From: an uncultured Collinsella sp.
GTDB lineage: Bacteria > Actinomycetota > Coriobacteriia > Coriobacteriales > Coriobacteriaceae
Reading direction: 5' to 3'
Assembly: GCA_902464485.1 (NCBI GenBank)
Contig: CABQJJ010000005.1
Location: 1 to 64,000, forward strand
DNA: 64,000 nucleotides
Part shown: piece by piece, positions 51,124-63,604 of the stretch
Layout of the letters: each line of letters opens with the position of its first letter
Numbering within the stretch: the first letter of the stretch is position 1
Program-made: the position numbers and the translations under genes
The notes under the pieces: generated by a model
Seen by the model: only the letters and a program-made list of their open reading frames with translations
What the model was told of the DNA's origin: nothing
The model's database searches: none

Positions 51124-51771
51124 ATGACCGTTACCTACGATACGTCCCGTGTGACGCTTGTCGACCATCCGCTTGTTCAGCATAAGCTGTCGATTCTCCG
51201 CGACAAGAAGACCGGCACCAATCAGTTCCGCCAGCTCGTCCGCGAACTTGCGTTTTTTGACGGTTACGAGGCAATGCGCGACCTGCCCATGGAAGACGTC
51301 GAAGTCGAGACTCCCATCACTACCGCCACGTTTAAGCAGCTTGCCGGCAAGAAGCTCGCCATCGTTCCCATTCTGCGTGCGGGTCTTGGCATGGTTGACG
51401 GTATTCTCGACCTGGTGCCTTCTGCCCGCGTGGGCCACATTGGCATGGAGCGTGACGAGGTTACCCATGAACCTCACGAGTATTACTGCAAGATGCCCAA
51501 GGATATCGACCAGCGTATCTGTCTGGTCGTCGACCCTATGCTCGCCACGGGCGGCTCGGCCGAGATGGCCATCAGCTATCTGCGCGAGCGCGGTGTCAAG
51601 GACATTCGCATGCTGTGCATCGTCGCGGCCCCCGAGGGCCTCAAGTCACTGACCGAGAAGGATCCCGACGTGCATATCTATACCTGCGCTATCGACGACC
51701 ATCTCAACGAGGCCGCCTACATCGTTCCCGGCCTGGGCGACGCCGGCGACCGCATCTACGGCACGCTCTAG
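51124..51771 (+). CDS. upp: Uracil phosphoribosyltransferase
   Basis: The 215-residue protein is a standard [51 protein letters not shown]-binding [17 protein letters not shown], and a C-terminal [16 protein letters not shown] with the uracil-binding region. It salvages uracil to UMP. AATGAAAGGGG lies before the ATG. It stands before the ATP synthase operon, as in many Gram-positives. Confidence 0.96.
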   Translation: MTVTYDTSRVTLVDHPLVQHKLSILRDKKTGTNQFRQLVRELAFFDGYEAMRDLPMEDVEVETPITTATFKQLAGKKLAIVPILRAGLGMVDGILDLVPSARVGHIGMERDEVTHEPHEYYCKMPKDIDQRICLVVDPMLATGGSAEMAISYLRERGVKDIRMLCIVAAPEGLKSLTEKDPDVHIYTCAIDDHLNEAAYIVPGLGDAGDRIYGTL

Positions 51772-51962
51772 TCGTCGGGCCTTGTCGGCTACGGTCACAA
51801 ATACGAAGAAATGGTGCGCGCGGGCGAGCAAAAGACGTCCACGCGCATTCCTGTTAACGGACGTTTAGCCCAGAGGGGTTCGAGAAAAACGTATTACCTA
51901 CCTGCGGCATAAAGAAGGTCTTAAGAAAACGAACAGGTGCGTATTAACCGATGCTTTTTCGG

Positions 51963-51990
51963 TTGTACTTTAGCGATTGGCTCGTACAAT
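51963..51990 (+). promoter_or_regulatory. Predicted atp operon promoter
   Basis: TTGTAC, a 16-base spacer and TACAAT lie about 62 bases before atpI. The rest of 51772-52052 holds no gene. Confidence 0.5.
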
Positions 51991-52052
51991 AGTCACCAAT
52001 GTTTGGCGGGAACTGTTCTGGGAAGCGTTAAAAAAAGAAAGTGAGGACGCCA

Positions 52053-52364
52053 GTGTTTCAGATAGCCGATCTGCTCGCTATCGTTGCAGGCGCCATCGCG
52101 GGCGCGGTCGCCTTTCTTCCCTTTGTTTTTACGCTCAAGCCGGTTCTTGACGATAAACAGAATGCGGACATGCTCAAGGGTATGGTGAGTCTGGCGGTCT
52201 CGGCAATCGCCCTGCTCGTTTTTACCTTGGTTGTGTTTGCGTTGTTCGGAGAGGCGTTTCGCATGTTCCTCCTGGGCGAGGCGATCGGCTTCGTGGCCTT
52301 TATGGCCGCCTGCGCGGTTCGCGTCGCCAAGGCGCTGCGAGATCCTCATGAGGTCGAAAGGTAA
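52053..52364 (+). CDS. atpI: AtpI-like ATP synthase accessory protein
   Basis: The roughly 103-residue protein has three or four membrane segments (LLAIVAGAIAGAVAFLPFVF, MVSLAVSAIALLVFTLVVFA, IGFVAFMAACAVRVAKAL). GTG 52053 is preferred since GTGAGGA lies about 6 bases before it; an upstream GTG at 52041 overlaps that ribosome site. It starts the ATP synthase operon, where AtpI (subunit c ring assembly) normally stands. Similarity is weak, so identity rests on position and topology. Confidence 0.65.
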   Translation: MFQIADLLAIVAGAIAGAVAFLPFVFTLKPVLDDKQNADMLKGMVSLAVSAIALLVFTLVVFALFGEAFRMFLLGEAIGFVAFMAACAVRVAKALRDPHEVER

Positions 52365-52367
52365 GTC

Positions 52368-53171
52368 GTGGAAATTTTTGAAAAGCTGCCTGATGAGATT
52401 AATCATCTGGTCAGCGAGTTCAGCTCCACCCCTGTCGTGGGCGATCTGAGCTGCGGCATCACGCAGTACTCGTTTTGGCTGATCGTCTCCACGATCGTGC
52501 TCCTGATCGTCCTGGCCGTGTTCAAGAAGAAGCAGACCCTGGTTCCCAAGGGCTTCTTCGTCAACGGTTTCGAGTACATCATCGAGTACGTCGAGAACGA
52601 TATCGGCAAGGGCGTCGTGGGTGAGAACTGGAAGAAGCACTTCCCGTTCCTGTGCTCGCTTTTCCTGTTCATCCTGATCAATAACATGATTGGCCTGATC
52701 CCGGGAATGAAGCCCGGCACCGGCGCAATCGGCTCCACCGCCGCGCTCGCCATCTTCGCCTTCGTGTACTTCATTTACTACGGATGCAAGGCTCACGGCG
52801 TGATCGGCTACATCAAGAGCCTCGCCCCGCAGGGCGTGAGCTTCCCGATGAACGTGCTTGTGTGGGTCGTCGAGCTTTTCTCGACCTTCCTGCGCCTCAT
52901 CACGCTTGCCGTCCGTCTGTTCTGCAACATGTTCGCAGGACACGTGGTCATGGGCTCGTTCGCCATCATGGCGAGCATGTTCATGCAGCCGCTGCTTCAG
53001 CAGGTTTCCGCGGCTCACGCCGTCGGCGCCCTGCCTTCGCTGGCCTGGCTTGCCATCCTCATCCTGATCTATGCGATCGAGCTTGTAGTCGGCGCCATCC
53101 AGGCTTACGTCTTCACGGTCCTTACCGCCGTGTATGTTTCCGAGGCAGAGGAGGTTGCGGAGGAGGAGTAG
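52368..53171 (+). CDS. atpB: ATP synthase subunit a (Fo)
   Basis: The 267-residue membrane protein has subunit a hallmarks: LFLFILINNMIGLIPGMKPG, the essential Arg in LITLAVRLFCNMFAGH, and the C-terminal helix LIYAIELVVGAIQAYVFTVL. It forms the proton half-channels with the c ring. GTG start; the ribosome site GAAAGG overlaps the end of atpI, so the two are coupled. Confidence 0.95.
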   Translation: MEIFEKLPDEINHLVSEFSSTPVVGDLSCGITQYSFWLIVSTIVLLIVLAVFKKKQTLVPKGFFVNGFEYIIEYVENDIGKGVVGENWKKHFPFLCSLFLFILINNMIGLIPGMKPGTGAIGSTAALAIFAFVYFIYYGCKAHGVIGYIKSLAPQGVSFPMNVLVWVVELFSTFLRLITLAVRLFCNMFAGHVVMGSFAIMASMFMQPLLQQVSAAHAVGALPSLAWLAILILIYAIELVVGAIQAYVFTVLTAVYVSEAEEVAEEE

Positions 53172-53296
53172 TCTTCCGTTCGCGCCTTAAAGGTAAGGCA
53201 ATTCGTTCAACCGCTGGTGCCCGTACCCATGGAGCCCGGCAGTTATAAATAAGGTTATCCTGCGTGAAATAAGACACGCACGACAAAGGAGGAATC

Positions 53297-53491
53297 GTGG
53301 GAGTTATCGGTTACGGTCTCGGTGTTATCGGCGCTGGTCTTGCTATCGGCCTGTCTGCTCTGGGTGCTACGGGTGCTATGGCCCGTCAGCCTGAGGTCCA
53401 GGGCCGCGTGTTCACCGTCTTCATCATGGGCTCCGCCTTCGGCGAGGCTCTGGCTCTGATCGGCTTCGTTGTCGCGCTGATCGTTAAATAG
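53297..53491 (+). CDS. atpE: ATP synthase subunit c (Fo)
   Basis: The 64-residue hairpin has two membrane helices: the glycine-rich first one (GLGVIGAGLAIGLSALGATG), polar loop ARQPEV, and second helix with the ion-carrying Glu50 in GSAFGEALALIGFV. It is short for the family. GTG start at 53297 with AAAGGAGGAAT before it, consistent with high translation of this multi-copy subunit. A 125-base gap separates it from atpB. Confidence 0.95.
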   Translation: MGVIGYGLGVIGAGLAIGLSALGATGAMARQPEVQGRVFTVFIMGSAFGEALALIGFVVALIVK

Positions 53492-53506
53492 CACGGAGCG
53501 TCAAGT

Positions 53507-54109
53507 ATGAATCTTTCATCCCAGAAGAGCGCGATCGCACTCTCCGCGTCCGCGGCCGCGCTGCTCATGCCGGTTTCCGCGTTCGCCGAGGACGGCGCTG
53601 CCGGTGCGGACATCCTCATCCCTAAGATGGCGGAGTTCATCCCGGCGCTTATCGCCTTCCTGATCATCTGGATCGTGCTGGCCAAGGTCGCCCTGCCGGG
53701 CATCATGAAAACCATGGAGGAGCGCGGCAAGAAGATCGAGGAGAGCCTCGACGAGGCCGAGAAGACCAAGCAGGAGGCCATCGCCAAGCGCGCTGAGTCC
53801 GACTCGATCGTCACCGACGCCCGTCGTCAGGCTGCCGACATCGTTCTCGAGGCTCGTAAGGACGCCGAGTCCGAGCGCGCCCGTATCATCGAGGCTGCTC
53901 ACAAGGAGGCCGAGGAGATCATCGCCAAGGCCCACACGACCGTCGAGGACGAGCGCAAGTCCATCTACGCCGGTGCCGCGAGCTCCATCGCCGACCTGTC
54001 CGTTGCCGTCGCCACCAAGATCGTGGGCGAGGCACTCGAGGACGAGGCCGAGCAGAAGAAGCTCATCGAGCGCTACATCCAGGAAGCAGGTAGCCTGAAT
54101 GCCGACTAG
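53507..54109 (+). CDS. atpF: ATP synthase subunit b (Fo)
   Basis: The 200-residue protein has a membrane helix (AEFIPALIAFLIIWIVLAKV, about 42-62) and a long charged coiled coil to the C-terminus, typical of the peripheral stalk. It also has a signal-like N-terminus (LSASAAALLMPVSAFAEDG) that may be cleaved after AFA. The gene overlaps atpH by 11 bases. Confidence 0.93.
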   Translation: MNLSSQKSAIALSASAAALLMPVSAFAEDGAAGADILIPKMAEFIPALIAFLIIWIVLAKVALPGIMKTMEERGKKIEESLDEAEKTKQEAIAKRAESDSIVTDARRQAADIVLEARKDAESERARIIEAAHKEAEEIIAKAHTTVEDERKSIYAGAASSIADLSVAVATKIVGEALEDEAEQKKLIERYIQEAGSLNAD

Positions 54110-54575
54110 CCGCTATCAGGACAAGGTGCTCGAGACCTACGCGCGCTCCCTTCTGGAAGCCGCCAAGGCCGAGAACCATGTGTTCGAGGACCTCGAGATG
54201 ATCGAGCGTCTGGCTTCCGCCAGCCCCGAGATCATCGCCGTGCTCGACACCATGTCCAAGCGCGACCAGCTCGACCTTCTTCCCAAGGTGGCAGCTGCCT
54301 TTAAGTATGTTGCCGAGGAAGATGAGGATGTAGTGGGCGTGACCGTCACCACGGCGATCCCGCTCGACGACGAGCTGCGTCAAACCATCACTAAGAAATG
54401 CGAGCAGGACTTCGGCCGCAAGGTATTCCTTATCGAGCAGGTCGACCCGTCTATCGTGGGCGGCCTGGTGCTCGAGGCCCGCGGCGAGCGTCGTGACATC
54501 TCCGTCAAGACGCAGCTGCGCATCGCGCAGGAGACCCTCGCAAACTCTGCTAATTCGTACGGAGGTGAAGCCTAA
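54099..54575 (+). CDS. atpH: ATP synthase subunit delta (F1)
   Basis: The 158-residue protein has an N-terminal helical domain ([20 protein letters not shown]) and the C-terminal delta signature [21 protein letters not shown]. It links the b stalk to F1. It is shorter than the usual 175-180 residues. It overlaps both neighbours (atpF by 11, atpA by 1). Confidence 0.93.
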   Translation: MPTSRYQDKVLETYARSLLEAAKAENHVFEDLEMIERLASASPEIIAVLDTMSKRDQLDLLPKVAAAFKYVAEEDEDVVGVTVTTAIPLDDELRQTITKKCEQDFGRKVFLIEQVDPSIVGGLVLEARGERRDISVKTQLRIAQETLANSANSYGGEA

Positions 54576-56173
54576 TGTCCGAAACCCTCAATGCCCAGGA
54601 TATCGCCAAGAAACTGCAGGAGCAGCTCACGAGCCTCTCCGCGACGGTCGATACGCATGAGGTTTCAACGGTCGACGAGGTAGGCGACGGCATCGCGCGC
54701 GTCTCCGGCCTCAAGAGTGCCATGGCAGGCGAGCTTCTGGAGTTCAAGAGCTCCGATACCGGTGAGACCGTATTCGGCCTCGCCCAGAACCTTGACCGTG
54801 ACGAGGTCGGCGCCGTTCTGTTTGGTGCCGTTGACTCCATCAAGGAAGGCGACGAGTGCCGCACCACTGGCCGCATTATGGATATCCCCGTGAGCCGTGC
54901 CATGCTCGGCCGCGTCGTCAATCCGCTCGGCCAGCCTATCGACGGCCTGGGTGACATCGTCGCCACTCACCGTCGTCCCATCGAGTTCAAGGCCCCCGGC
55001 GTTATCGACCGTACCCCGGTGTGCGAGCCGGTTCAGACCGGCCTATTGGCTATCGACTCCATGGTGCCTATCGGCCGCGGCCAGCGCGAGCTTATCATCG
55101 GCGACCGTAAGACCGGTAAGACCGCCATTGCCATCGACGCTATCCTCAATCAGCGCGGCAAGGGCATGGTCTGCATCTATGTCGCCATCGGCCAGAAGGC
55201 CTCCACGGTTGCCAACATCCGCGAGACCCTCGCTCAGCACGGTGCGCTCGACTACACCATCATCGTTTCGGCAACCGCTGCCGATTCTGCCCCTATGCAG
55301 TACATCGCGCCTATGGCCGGTGCCGCTATCGGCGAGTTCTTCATGTACAACGGCGAGGACGGTAAGCCCGCCAGCGAGACCAACCCCGGCGGTCACGTGC
55401 TCGTCATCTACGATGACCTGTCCAAGCAGGCCGTGGCTTACCGTCAGATGTCGCTGACGCTGCATCGTCCGCCCGGACGCGAGGCCTATCCTGGCGACAT
55501 CTTCTACCTGCACTCTCGTCTGCTCGAGCGTGCCGTCAAGATGTCCAAGAAGAACGGTTACGGCTCCATGACGGCCCTGCCGATCATCGAGACCCAGGAC
55601 GGCGACGTTTCGGCCTACATTCCGACCAACGTCATTTCCATTACCGACGGTCAGATTTACCTGCAGTCCGAGCTCTTCTTCCAGGGCCAGCGCCCGGCAG
55701 TCGACGTGGGCATCTCCGTGTCCCGCGTCGGTGGTGACGCTCAGACCAAGGCCATGAAGCAGGTTGCCGGCAACCTTCGCCTGGACCTCGCTTCGTATCA
55801 GGAGCTCGCCGGCTTTACGCAGTTCGGCTCCGACCTTGACGAGGCTACGCAGAAGCAGCTTACCCACGGCGCTCGCATGACCGAGCTCCTTAAGCAGCCG
55901 CGCTACAAGCCGTTTGAAGTTTCCGAGCAGATCGTTACGCTGTTTGCCGGCAACGAGGGCTTCCTCGACGATCTCGAGATCGCCGACGTGCTTCCCTTCC
56001 GTGCCGAGCTCATCGAGTACATGGACAACGGTTTTGGCTCGTTGCTCGACAAGGTTCGCGCCAAGAAGATCGACGATGACACCAAGGCTGAGCTCCTGCG
56101 CGTCATCGGCGACTTTAAGCAGCAGTTCATGGCAAAGCACCATGCCGATACGACTGGATCAGAGGAGAACTAA
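54575..56173 (+). CDS. atpA: ATP synthase subunit alpha (F1)
   Basis: The 532-residue protein has the P-loop GDRKTGKT at residues 176-183, the beta-barrel N-terminal domain, and [20 protein letters not shown], including the alpha-specific Arg-finger region later ([13 protein letters not shown]). It is the noncatalytic nucleotide-binding subunit. TAATG couples it to atpH; GGAGGTG is the ribosome site. Confidence 0.97.
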   Translation: MSETLNAQDIAKKLQEQLTSLSATVDTHEVSTVDEVGDGIARVSGLKSAMAGELLEFKSSDTGETVFGLAQNLDRDEVGAVLFGAVDSIKEGDECRTTGRIMDIPVSRAMLGRVVNPLGQPIDGLGDIVATHRRPIEFKAPGVIDRTPVCEPVQTGLLAIDSMVPIGRGQRELIIGDRKTGKTAIAIDAILNQRGKGMVCIYVAIGQKASTVANIRETLAQHGALDYTIIVSATAADSAPMQYIAPMAGAAIGEFFMYNGEDGKPASETNPGGHVLVIYDDLSKQAVAYRQMSLTLHRPPGREAYPGDIFYLHSRLLERAVKMSKKNGYGSMTALPIIETQDGDVSAYIPTNVISITDGQIYLQSELFFQGQRPAVDVGISVSRVGGDAQTKAMKQVAGNLRLDLASYQELAGFTQFGSDLDEATQKQLTHGARMTELLKQPRYKPFEVSEQIVTLFAGNEGFLDDLEIADVLPFRAELIEYMDNGFGSLLDKVRAKKIDDDTKAELLRVIGDFKQQFMAKHHADTTGSEEN

Positions 56174-56178
56174 GCCCT

Positions 56179-58541
<2,363 letters not shown>

Positions 58542-58544
58542 GTT

Positions 58545-58937
58545 ATGCGTATCCGCATCGTGTGCCCCGTGAGCCTCGCCTATGAGGGTGACGCTGCGTT
58601 TGTGTCGATTCCGTCTACGGATGGCGAGTTTGGCGTTTTACCTGCCCACTCCAGCGAAATCTGCACGATCGACCGCGGTTACGTTCGCGTTTCCGATAAG
58701 GCCATGGGCACTGTCGACCACACGTTTGCCGTGGCCGGCGGCTATGCCCAGGTTGCGGACGATGTCGTGACCGTTCTCGCCGAGCGCGCTTGCGATTTGG
58801 CGACTGTCGACGCCGATAAGGTTAAAGCCGATATTCAAGGTTTTGAAGAGAAGCTGGGTAATTTGTCGGAGGATGATGCACGCCGCGCCTACCTCTATAA
58901 TGAAATCGCATGGTGTAAGCTCAAGCTTGCCCAATAG
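58545..58937 (+). CDS. atpC: ATP synthase subunit epsilon (F1)
   Basis: The 130-residue protein has the N-terminal beta-sandwich (VSIPSTDGEFGVLPAHSS; FAVAGGYAQVADDVVTVLAE) and a C-terminal helical hairpin (EEKLGNLSEDDARRAYLYNE). It couples rotation and can inhibit ATP hydrolysis. It starts 3 bases after atpD and is followed by the operon terminator. Confidence 0.95.
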   Translation: MRIRIVCPVSLAYEGDAAFVSIPSTDGEFGVLPAHSSEICTIDRGYVRVSDKAMGTVDHTFAVAGGYAQVADDVVTVLAERACDLATVDADKVKADIQGFEEKLGNLSEDDARRAYLYNEIAWCKLKLAQ

Positions 58938-58973
58938 TCAAACGATTTAGCGTTCGACCATTTGCGAATACAT

Positions 58974-59012
58974 CATGCCCGGGATGGCTCAGCCACCCCG
59001 GGCATGCTTTTT
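58974..59012 (+). terminator. Terminator of the atp operon
   Basis: CATGCCCGGG...CCCGGGCATG with inner TGGCTCAGCCA, followed by CTTTTT. It ends 14 bases before the murA start. Confidence 0.88.
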
Positions 59013-59025
59013 GAAAGGGTAGACC

Positions 59026-60309
59026 TTGGATATTATCCGTGTTGAGGGTGGCCACGCCATCGGAGGCTCCGTGCCTGTTTCGGGTGCAAAGAATTCCGCA
59101 CTCAAGCTCATGGCGGCAACGCTTCTGGCACCGGGCAAGACAACGCTTCAGAACGTGCCCGATATTTCCGATGTCCACGTTATGGGCAAGGTGCTCAAGG
59201 GCATGGGCGCCACGATTGAAGTTCTCGATGAGCACACGCTCGAAATCGATACCTCTCAGGTTGATTCCTGGGAGGCTCCCTACGAGCTTGTCGCCAAGAT
59301 GCGCGCCTCCACGGCCGTGATGGGCCCCCTGCTGGGTCGTTTCCATCGCGCCAAGATTGCCATGCCGGGCGGCTGCAATCTGGGTGCTCGTAAGATCGAC
59401 ATGCACATCCTGGGTCTTGAGGCACTGGGCGTAGAATTCGACACCGCACACGGTTACATCAATGCCAACGCACCTCAGGGATTGAGTGGCACTACGGTTA
59501 CGCTTGAGTTTGCCAGTGTCGGTGCTACTGAGAACCTCATCATGGCGGCCGTGCGTGCGCGAGGCACTACGGTTATCGATAATGCGGCTCGCGAGCCCGA
59601 GATCGTCGACCTTGCCAACATGCTCAACGAGATGGGCGCCAAGATTGTCGGCGCCGGCACGCCTGTCGTGACCATCGAAGGCGTGGACGAGCTGCATCCC
59701 GTTACCCATCGCGTGGTGGGTGACCGCATCGAGGCCGGCACCTTTATCGTTGCCGGCGCCTTGATGGCCGATGACCGTGGTGTAGACGTTACGGGTTTTT
59801 GCCCCATTCACTTGGGTATGGTGCTCAAGAAGATGGAGCTCATGGGTATCGAGTGTGAACGAATCGAGAATGGCGTTCACGTGAGTCGCGTCGAGCGCAT
59901 CAAGCCGGTCGATATTCAGACGCTTCCGTTCCCGGGCTTCCCGACGGACATGCAGGCGCAGATCATGGTGCTTTCAGCCCTTGCCGATGGCAGCTCTGTG
60001 ATTACCGAGAATATCTTCGAGAACCGTTTTATGTTCGCGTCGGAGCTGGTCCGCATGGGCGCGGACATCCGCATCGAAAGCCATCATGCCATGATTCATG
60101 GCGTCAAGGGGTTCTCGGGCGCACAGGTTACCTCGCCCGATCTGCGTGGCGGCGCCGCGCTCGTCGTTGCTGGCCTTATCGCTGATGGTGTTACCGAGGT
60201 CTCGGCAATCCATCACATCAAACGTGGCTACGAGCGGTTTGTCGAAAAGCTGCAGACGCTTGGCGCGCATGTCGAACATGCCACCGTTCCCGATCCCGTC
60301 ATCTACTAA
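59026..60309 (+). CDS. murA: UDP-N-acetylglucosamine 1-carboxyvinyltransferase
   Basis: The 427-residue protein has MurA marks: [20 protein letters not shown], catalytic Cys in [15 protein letters not shown], and [20 protein letters not shown]. It joins enolpyruvate from PEP to UDP-GlcNAc, the first committed step of peptidoglycan synthesis, and is fosfomycin-sensitive when Cys is present, as here. TTG start with GAAAGGGT. It begins just after the atp terminator, so it may have readthrough or an overlapping promoter. Confidence 0.95.
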   Translation: MDIIRVEGGHAIGGSVPVSGAKNSALKLMAATLLAPGKTTLQNVPDISDVHVMGKVLKGMGATIEVLDEHTLEIDTSQVDSWEAPYELVAKMRASTAVMGPLLGRFHRAKIAMPGGCNLGARKIDMHILGLEALGVEFDTAHGYINANAPQGLSGTTVTLEFASVGATENLIMAAVRARGTTVIDNAAREPEIVDLANMLNEMGAKIVGAGTPVVTIEGVDELHPVTHRVVGDRIEAGTFIVAGALMADDRGVDVTGFCPIHLGMVLKKMELMGIECERIENGVHVSRVERIKPVDIQTLPFPGFPTDMQAQIMVLSALADGSSVITENIFENRFMFASELVRMGADIRIESHHAMIHGVKGFSGAQVTSPDLRGGAALVVAGLIADGVTEVSAIHHIKRGYERFVEKLQTLGAHVEHATVPDPVIY

Positions 60310-60321
60310 TGCAGGTTGCCT

Positions 60322-61548
60322 ATGTTTAACAAGAAGCCCCTAGCGGATAACACCCGAAGACCCTCGACTGGTGCGCAGGCCAAGATTTACAGCCGCGACA
60401 ATGTCGCACGCTATTCTGAGCGCGCCCGTCAGCGCCGTCGCGGCCGCACGGTTCGCCGCGTCGCGCTCATCGCCGTGCTCGGTGTGTTGCTGAGCGCCAC
60501 GACTGCTGCAGGTCTGTGGTTTGCCACTATCATGGGCAAGCTTGGCGACTCCAATGTCATTACCAACAACCTGCGCCAGATTTTGGTCGATACCGATGAG
60601 GCAAAAGATCCGTTCTACGTGCTGCTTCTTGGTACCGACGGTCGTCCGGGCGAGGATACGTATCGTGCCGACTCGATTATCCTGGCTCGCGTTGACCCTA
60701 CGCAAAAGCAGGCAACGCTTATCTCCATTCCGCGCGATACCAAGGTTGTCTATAACGGCTCGACCATGAAGATTAACGCCTGTCATACGTATGGCGGCGC
60801 CGAGGCTATGGTCCAGGCGGTCAATGAGCTGTGCGGCGTGCAGATTTCTCACTATGCCGAGGTCAGCTTTGACGGCATGCAGTCGCTTATTGATTCGGTT
60901 GGCGGTATCGACATCAACGCGACCGATGACGTCGACGATCCCGAGCATCTGGATATTAAGATTACTGCCGGCCAGCAGCATATGGATGGCGCCACTGCCC
61001 TTACCTACGCCCGTTGCCGTTACATCTATGCCGACGGCGACTACACACGCATGCGCCACCAGCGTCAGGTGCTCGGCGCCCTTGCCAACCAGATTCTCAA
61101 CAACTTTGACCCCACCAAGGTCTTTGATCTGGTCAATTCGCTGTCCGACATGCTCGTGACGGACATGAGCGTTCAAGATATCGTTTCCACGGTCAATGCC
61201 ATGCGAGGCATGGATGTCGACGGCATGTACTCGGCCAATCTGCCCTCGTATGCCGACGAAACCACCGTAATTGATGGCCAGAGCTACGTGTTTGTGTACG
61301 AAGACGAGCTTAAGGAAATGATGGCGCGCGTCGATGCCGGCAAAGACCCCAAGGGGCCCAACACCATGGGCCTATCCGATGGATCGAGCTCTACCATTGG
61401 CGATCTCAACGAAAATACGTCCGATGATTATGCATACGGCACCGCGACGTCTTCGACCGGCTCGGATGATTCTGGCGATTCGGGTGACGGTTCCGATTAC
61501 TACGAAGAGCCAACCGGGGACGGCAACGGTTACGACGCCAACTACTAA
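60322..61548 (+). CDS. LytR-CpsA-Psr (LCP) family cell-wall ligase
   Basis: The 408-residue protein has a basic cytoplasmic N-terminus, one membrane segment (VALIAVLGVLLSATTAAGLW), then the LCP domain: FYVLLLGTDGRPGEDTYRAD, ATLISIPRDTKVVYNGS, GGIDINATDDVDD, LTYARCRYIYADGDYTRMRH. Key Arg and Asp residues for pyrophosphate lipid binding are present. LCP enzymes attach teichoic acid or glycopolymers to peptidoglycan. A Ser/Asp/Gly/Tyr-rich tail of about 60 residues follows. ATG 60322 is preferred over a TTG two codons earlier. It follows murA closely. Confidence 0.9.
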   Translation: MFNKKPLADNTRRPSTGAQAKIYSRDNVARYSERARQRRRGRTVRRVALIAVLGVLLSATTAAGLWFATIMGKLGDSNVITNNLRQILVDTDEAKDPFYVLLLGTDGRPGEDTYRADSIILARVDPTQKQATLISIPRDTKVVYNGSTMKINACHTYGGAEAMVQAVNELCGVQISHYAEVSFDGMQSLIDSVGGIDINATDDVDDPEHLDIKITAGQQHMDGATALTYARCRYIYADGDYTRMRHQRQVLGALANQILNNFDPTKVFDLVNSLSDMLVTDMSVQDIVSTVNAMRGMDVDGMYSANLPSYADETTVIDGQSYVFVYEDELKEMMARVDAGKDPKGPNTMGLSDGSSSTIGDLNENTSDDYAYGTATSSTGSDDSGDSGDGSDYYEEPTGDGNGYDANY

Positions 61549-61695
61549 GTTACGGCGTTTTACCAAACGCCGTAACGGCTCGACGCTGCGCGCCGCCCAA
61601 GGCGACAACTTGTCATTCAAAAGGCAGGGCATGACCAGAAGGTCAATGCCCTGCCTTTTTCATGCCAACTTGTTCGCCTTGGACGTCGCTCGCTG
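61549..61695. repeat. 147-bp structured repeat, copy 2
   Basis: Same length as 46734-46880. Stems: GTTACGGCGTTT/AAACGCCGTAAC (61549-61576); CCAAGGCGA (61597-61605) with TCGCCTTGG (61674-61682); and terminator hairpin. Differences from copy 1 within stems are mostly compensated. Confidence 0.9.
61618..61660 (+). terminator. Terminator after the LCP gene, inside repeat
   Basis: AAAGGCAGGGCAT...ATGCCCTGCCTTTTT, same as the hairpin after prfA but with an A-T pair replaced by G-C. Confidence 0.88.
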
Positions 61696-61736
61696 ACGTT
61701 GGCTCAACCTGCGTTGCTGACTACTCCCCTTGCACC

Positions 61737-61777
61737 AAAAACCGCCCCGTTCTCGGTTTTGAGGACGGGGCGGTTTT
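61737..61777. terminator. Bidirectional terminator
   Basis: AAAACCGCCCCGT and ACGGGGCGGTTTT pair perfectly with A-run and T-run at the ends; it separates the convergent LCP and pepT genes. Confidence 0.9.
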
Positions 61778-61801
61778 GCTCACCTAGATTGTTCGAGTTT
61801 C

Positions 61802-63049
61802 TTATGCGAAACGGGCGACGAGCTCCTGCAGGACGTCGGTCATCTTGACGAGCGAGCTGACCGGAATAAACTCGTTGACGCCGTGGTAGCAGTAGCCGCC
61901 TGTCGAAAGGTTGGGGCAGGGCAGGCCGCGGAACGACAGCTGTGCACCGTCGGTGCCGCCGCGAATCGGCAGCACCTGGGGTTCAACGTCGCAGGCAAGA
62001 TAGGCTGCCTTGGCGACATCGATAAGCTCGGGGTAGTCGCGGACAATCTCGGCCATGTTGCGGTACTGGTGCTTGACCTCGATCGTCACGCGCTCCTCGC
62101 CCAGGCGCTGGTTGAGCATTGCGGCGGCAGCGTCCATTAGCTCGAGCTTCTGCTGGAACTTGGCAGCGTCGTGATCGCGGACGATATAGCGTGCCGTGGC
62201 ATGGTCGACCGTTGCCGAAACGCCCTCAAGGTGATAGAAGCCCTCGTAGCCCTCGGTGTATTCCGGGCGCTGCACATAGGGGAGCAGGGCATTGAAGTCG
62301 CAGAATAGATTGCCCGCGTTAACCATGCGGCCCTTGGCGTCGCCGGGGTGAATGGACTGACCCTCAAAGCGAACGGTTGCCTCGGCGGCGTTGAAGCACT
62401 CCCACTCGAGTTCGCCAACCGGACCGCCGTCAACCGTGTAGGCGTATTTGCAGCCAAAGGTCTCGATATCCAGCAGTTCGGCACCGTGACCGATTTCCTC
62501 GTCCGGGCAGAAGCAAATGCCAAGCGTGGGGTGGGGCAGGGTGGGGTCCTTTGCGATACGCGCGACGAGCGCCATAATCTCGGCGACGCCGGCCTTGTCG
62601 TCGGCGCCCAGCAGCGTGGAGCCGTCGGTACACACCAGGTCCTCGCCCACCAGGTTGTTCAGGGCGGGAAGTTTGGTGGTGCTCATGGATACGGGTTTGC
62701 CGTCGACGATGCCGCAAACTAGGTCGCCGCCTTCATAGTGCACGATGTGCGGCGCTACGTCGGCGCCCGGCGCGACCTCGGTGGTGTCGAGGTGCGCGAT
62801 CAGACCCAGGGCGGGTTTATTCTCGGAACCGGCGCTTGCGGGGATATGCGCGCAGACATAGGCGTTTTCGGTTACATGGGCATCGGTTGCACCCAACTCG
62901 TGCAGCTCCTCGGCAAGCAGGTTGGCAAGGTCAAACTGGACGGCGCTCGACGGCACCTGGTCGCAGTTGGCATCCTCGGACTGTGTGTTGATCTGGACGT
63001 AGCGCAAAAAACGCTCGAGTACGTCGGGGTTCGTGGTGAAGTTTTCCAT
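61802..63049 (-). CDS. pepT: Peptidase T (tripeptidase)
   Basis: The 415-residue M20B peptidase has LIAHLDTTEVAPG (metal His-X-Asp), LLGADDKAGVAEIMALV (bridging Asp), CPDEEIGHGAELL (catalytic Glu pair), DGGPVGELEWECFNAA and GGTDGAQLSFRGLPCPNLS. It removes N-terminal residues from tripeptides in the cytoplasm. The start at 63049 (MENFTTNPDVLERFLRYVQI) matches the family; 32 upstream residues in frame look unreal. It is divergent from the DtxR-like gene. Confidence 0.93.
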   Translation of the reverse strand: MENFTTNPDVLERFLRYVQINTQSEDANCDQVPSSAVQFDLANLLAEELHELGATDAHVTENAYVCAHIPASAGSENKPALGLIAHLDTTEVAPGADVAPHIVHYEGGDLVCGIVDGKPVSMSTTKLPALNNLVGEDLVCTDGSTLLGADDKAGVAEIMALVARIAKDPTLPHPTLGICFCPDEEIGHGAELLDIETFGCKYAYTVDGGPVGELEWECFNAAEATVRFEGQSIHPGDAKGRMVNAGNLFCDFNALLPYVQRPEYTEGYEGFYHLEGVSATVDHATARYIVRDHDAAKFQQKLELMDAAAAMLNQRLGEERVTIEVKHQYRNMAEIVRDYPELIDVAKAAYLACDVEPQVLPIRGGTDGAQLSFRGLPCPNLSTGGYCYHGVNEFIPVSSLVKMTDVLQELVARFA

Positions 63050-63169
63050 AAAGAACGCTCCAATCTTGGTTGTCGTGTGCAACAAGAACTCTAGCACGGT
63101 ATGCCGAGGCATACCGCGACGCTCGGATGGGGTAGAATCAGCCATTGAATGCAGAAGGGACGGATGTTC

Positions 63170-63592
63170 ATGGATACGACAAATAGCTCGCGCGAGCTAC
63201 ACCTAACGGTGGCGAACGAAGACTACTTGGAGTGCATGGTTCGCATCGAAAGCGAGGAAGGGGAGACCAATGGTGTGCGGTCGGTCGATATCGCGCAGCG
63301 CCTTGGCGTCTCGAAGGCATCGGTCAACAAGGCGGTTTCGGCTCTCAAAGCATCCGAGCTTGTCGAGCAGTCTCACTACGGCAAGGTTGTCCTGACCGAC
63401 CGTGGGCGCGAGGTCGGCTCGGCTATCTGGTATCGCCATCGCCTGATCCGCACGTTTTTGGTCCAGGAGCTCGGCGTCGATTTTGAGCGCGCTGATGCTG
63501 AGGCGTGCATGATGGAGCACGCGCTTTCCGAGGACACGATGAACCGTTGGCTCGCCTATCTCGAAAAGCAGGGAATCAGCGTCGAGGAATAG
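63170..63592 (+). CDS. DtxR/MntR-family metal-dependent regulator
   Basis: The roughly 140-residue protein has an N-terminal winged helix (RSVDIAQRLGVSKASVNKAV, SALKASELVEQSHYGKVVLTD) and a dimerisation/metal domain (YRHRLIRTFLVQELGVDFE, ADAEACMMEHALSEDTMNRW) with His, Glu and Cys residues typical of Mn or Fe sensing. It lacks the SH3-like domain, as MntR does. I choose ATG 63170, 8-10 bases after AGAAGGGA; ATGs at 63149 and 63164 are alternatives. Confidence 0.85.
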   Translation: MDTTNSSRELHLTVANEDYLECMVRIESEEGETNGVRSVDIAQRLGVSKASVNKAVSALKASELVEQSHYGKVVLTDRGREVGSAIWYRHRLIRTFLVQELGVDFERADAEACMMEHALSEDTMNRWLAYLEKQGISVEE

Positions 63593-63604
63593 CGAAATAC
63601 TTAT

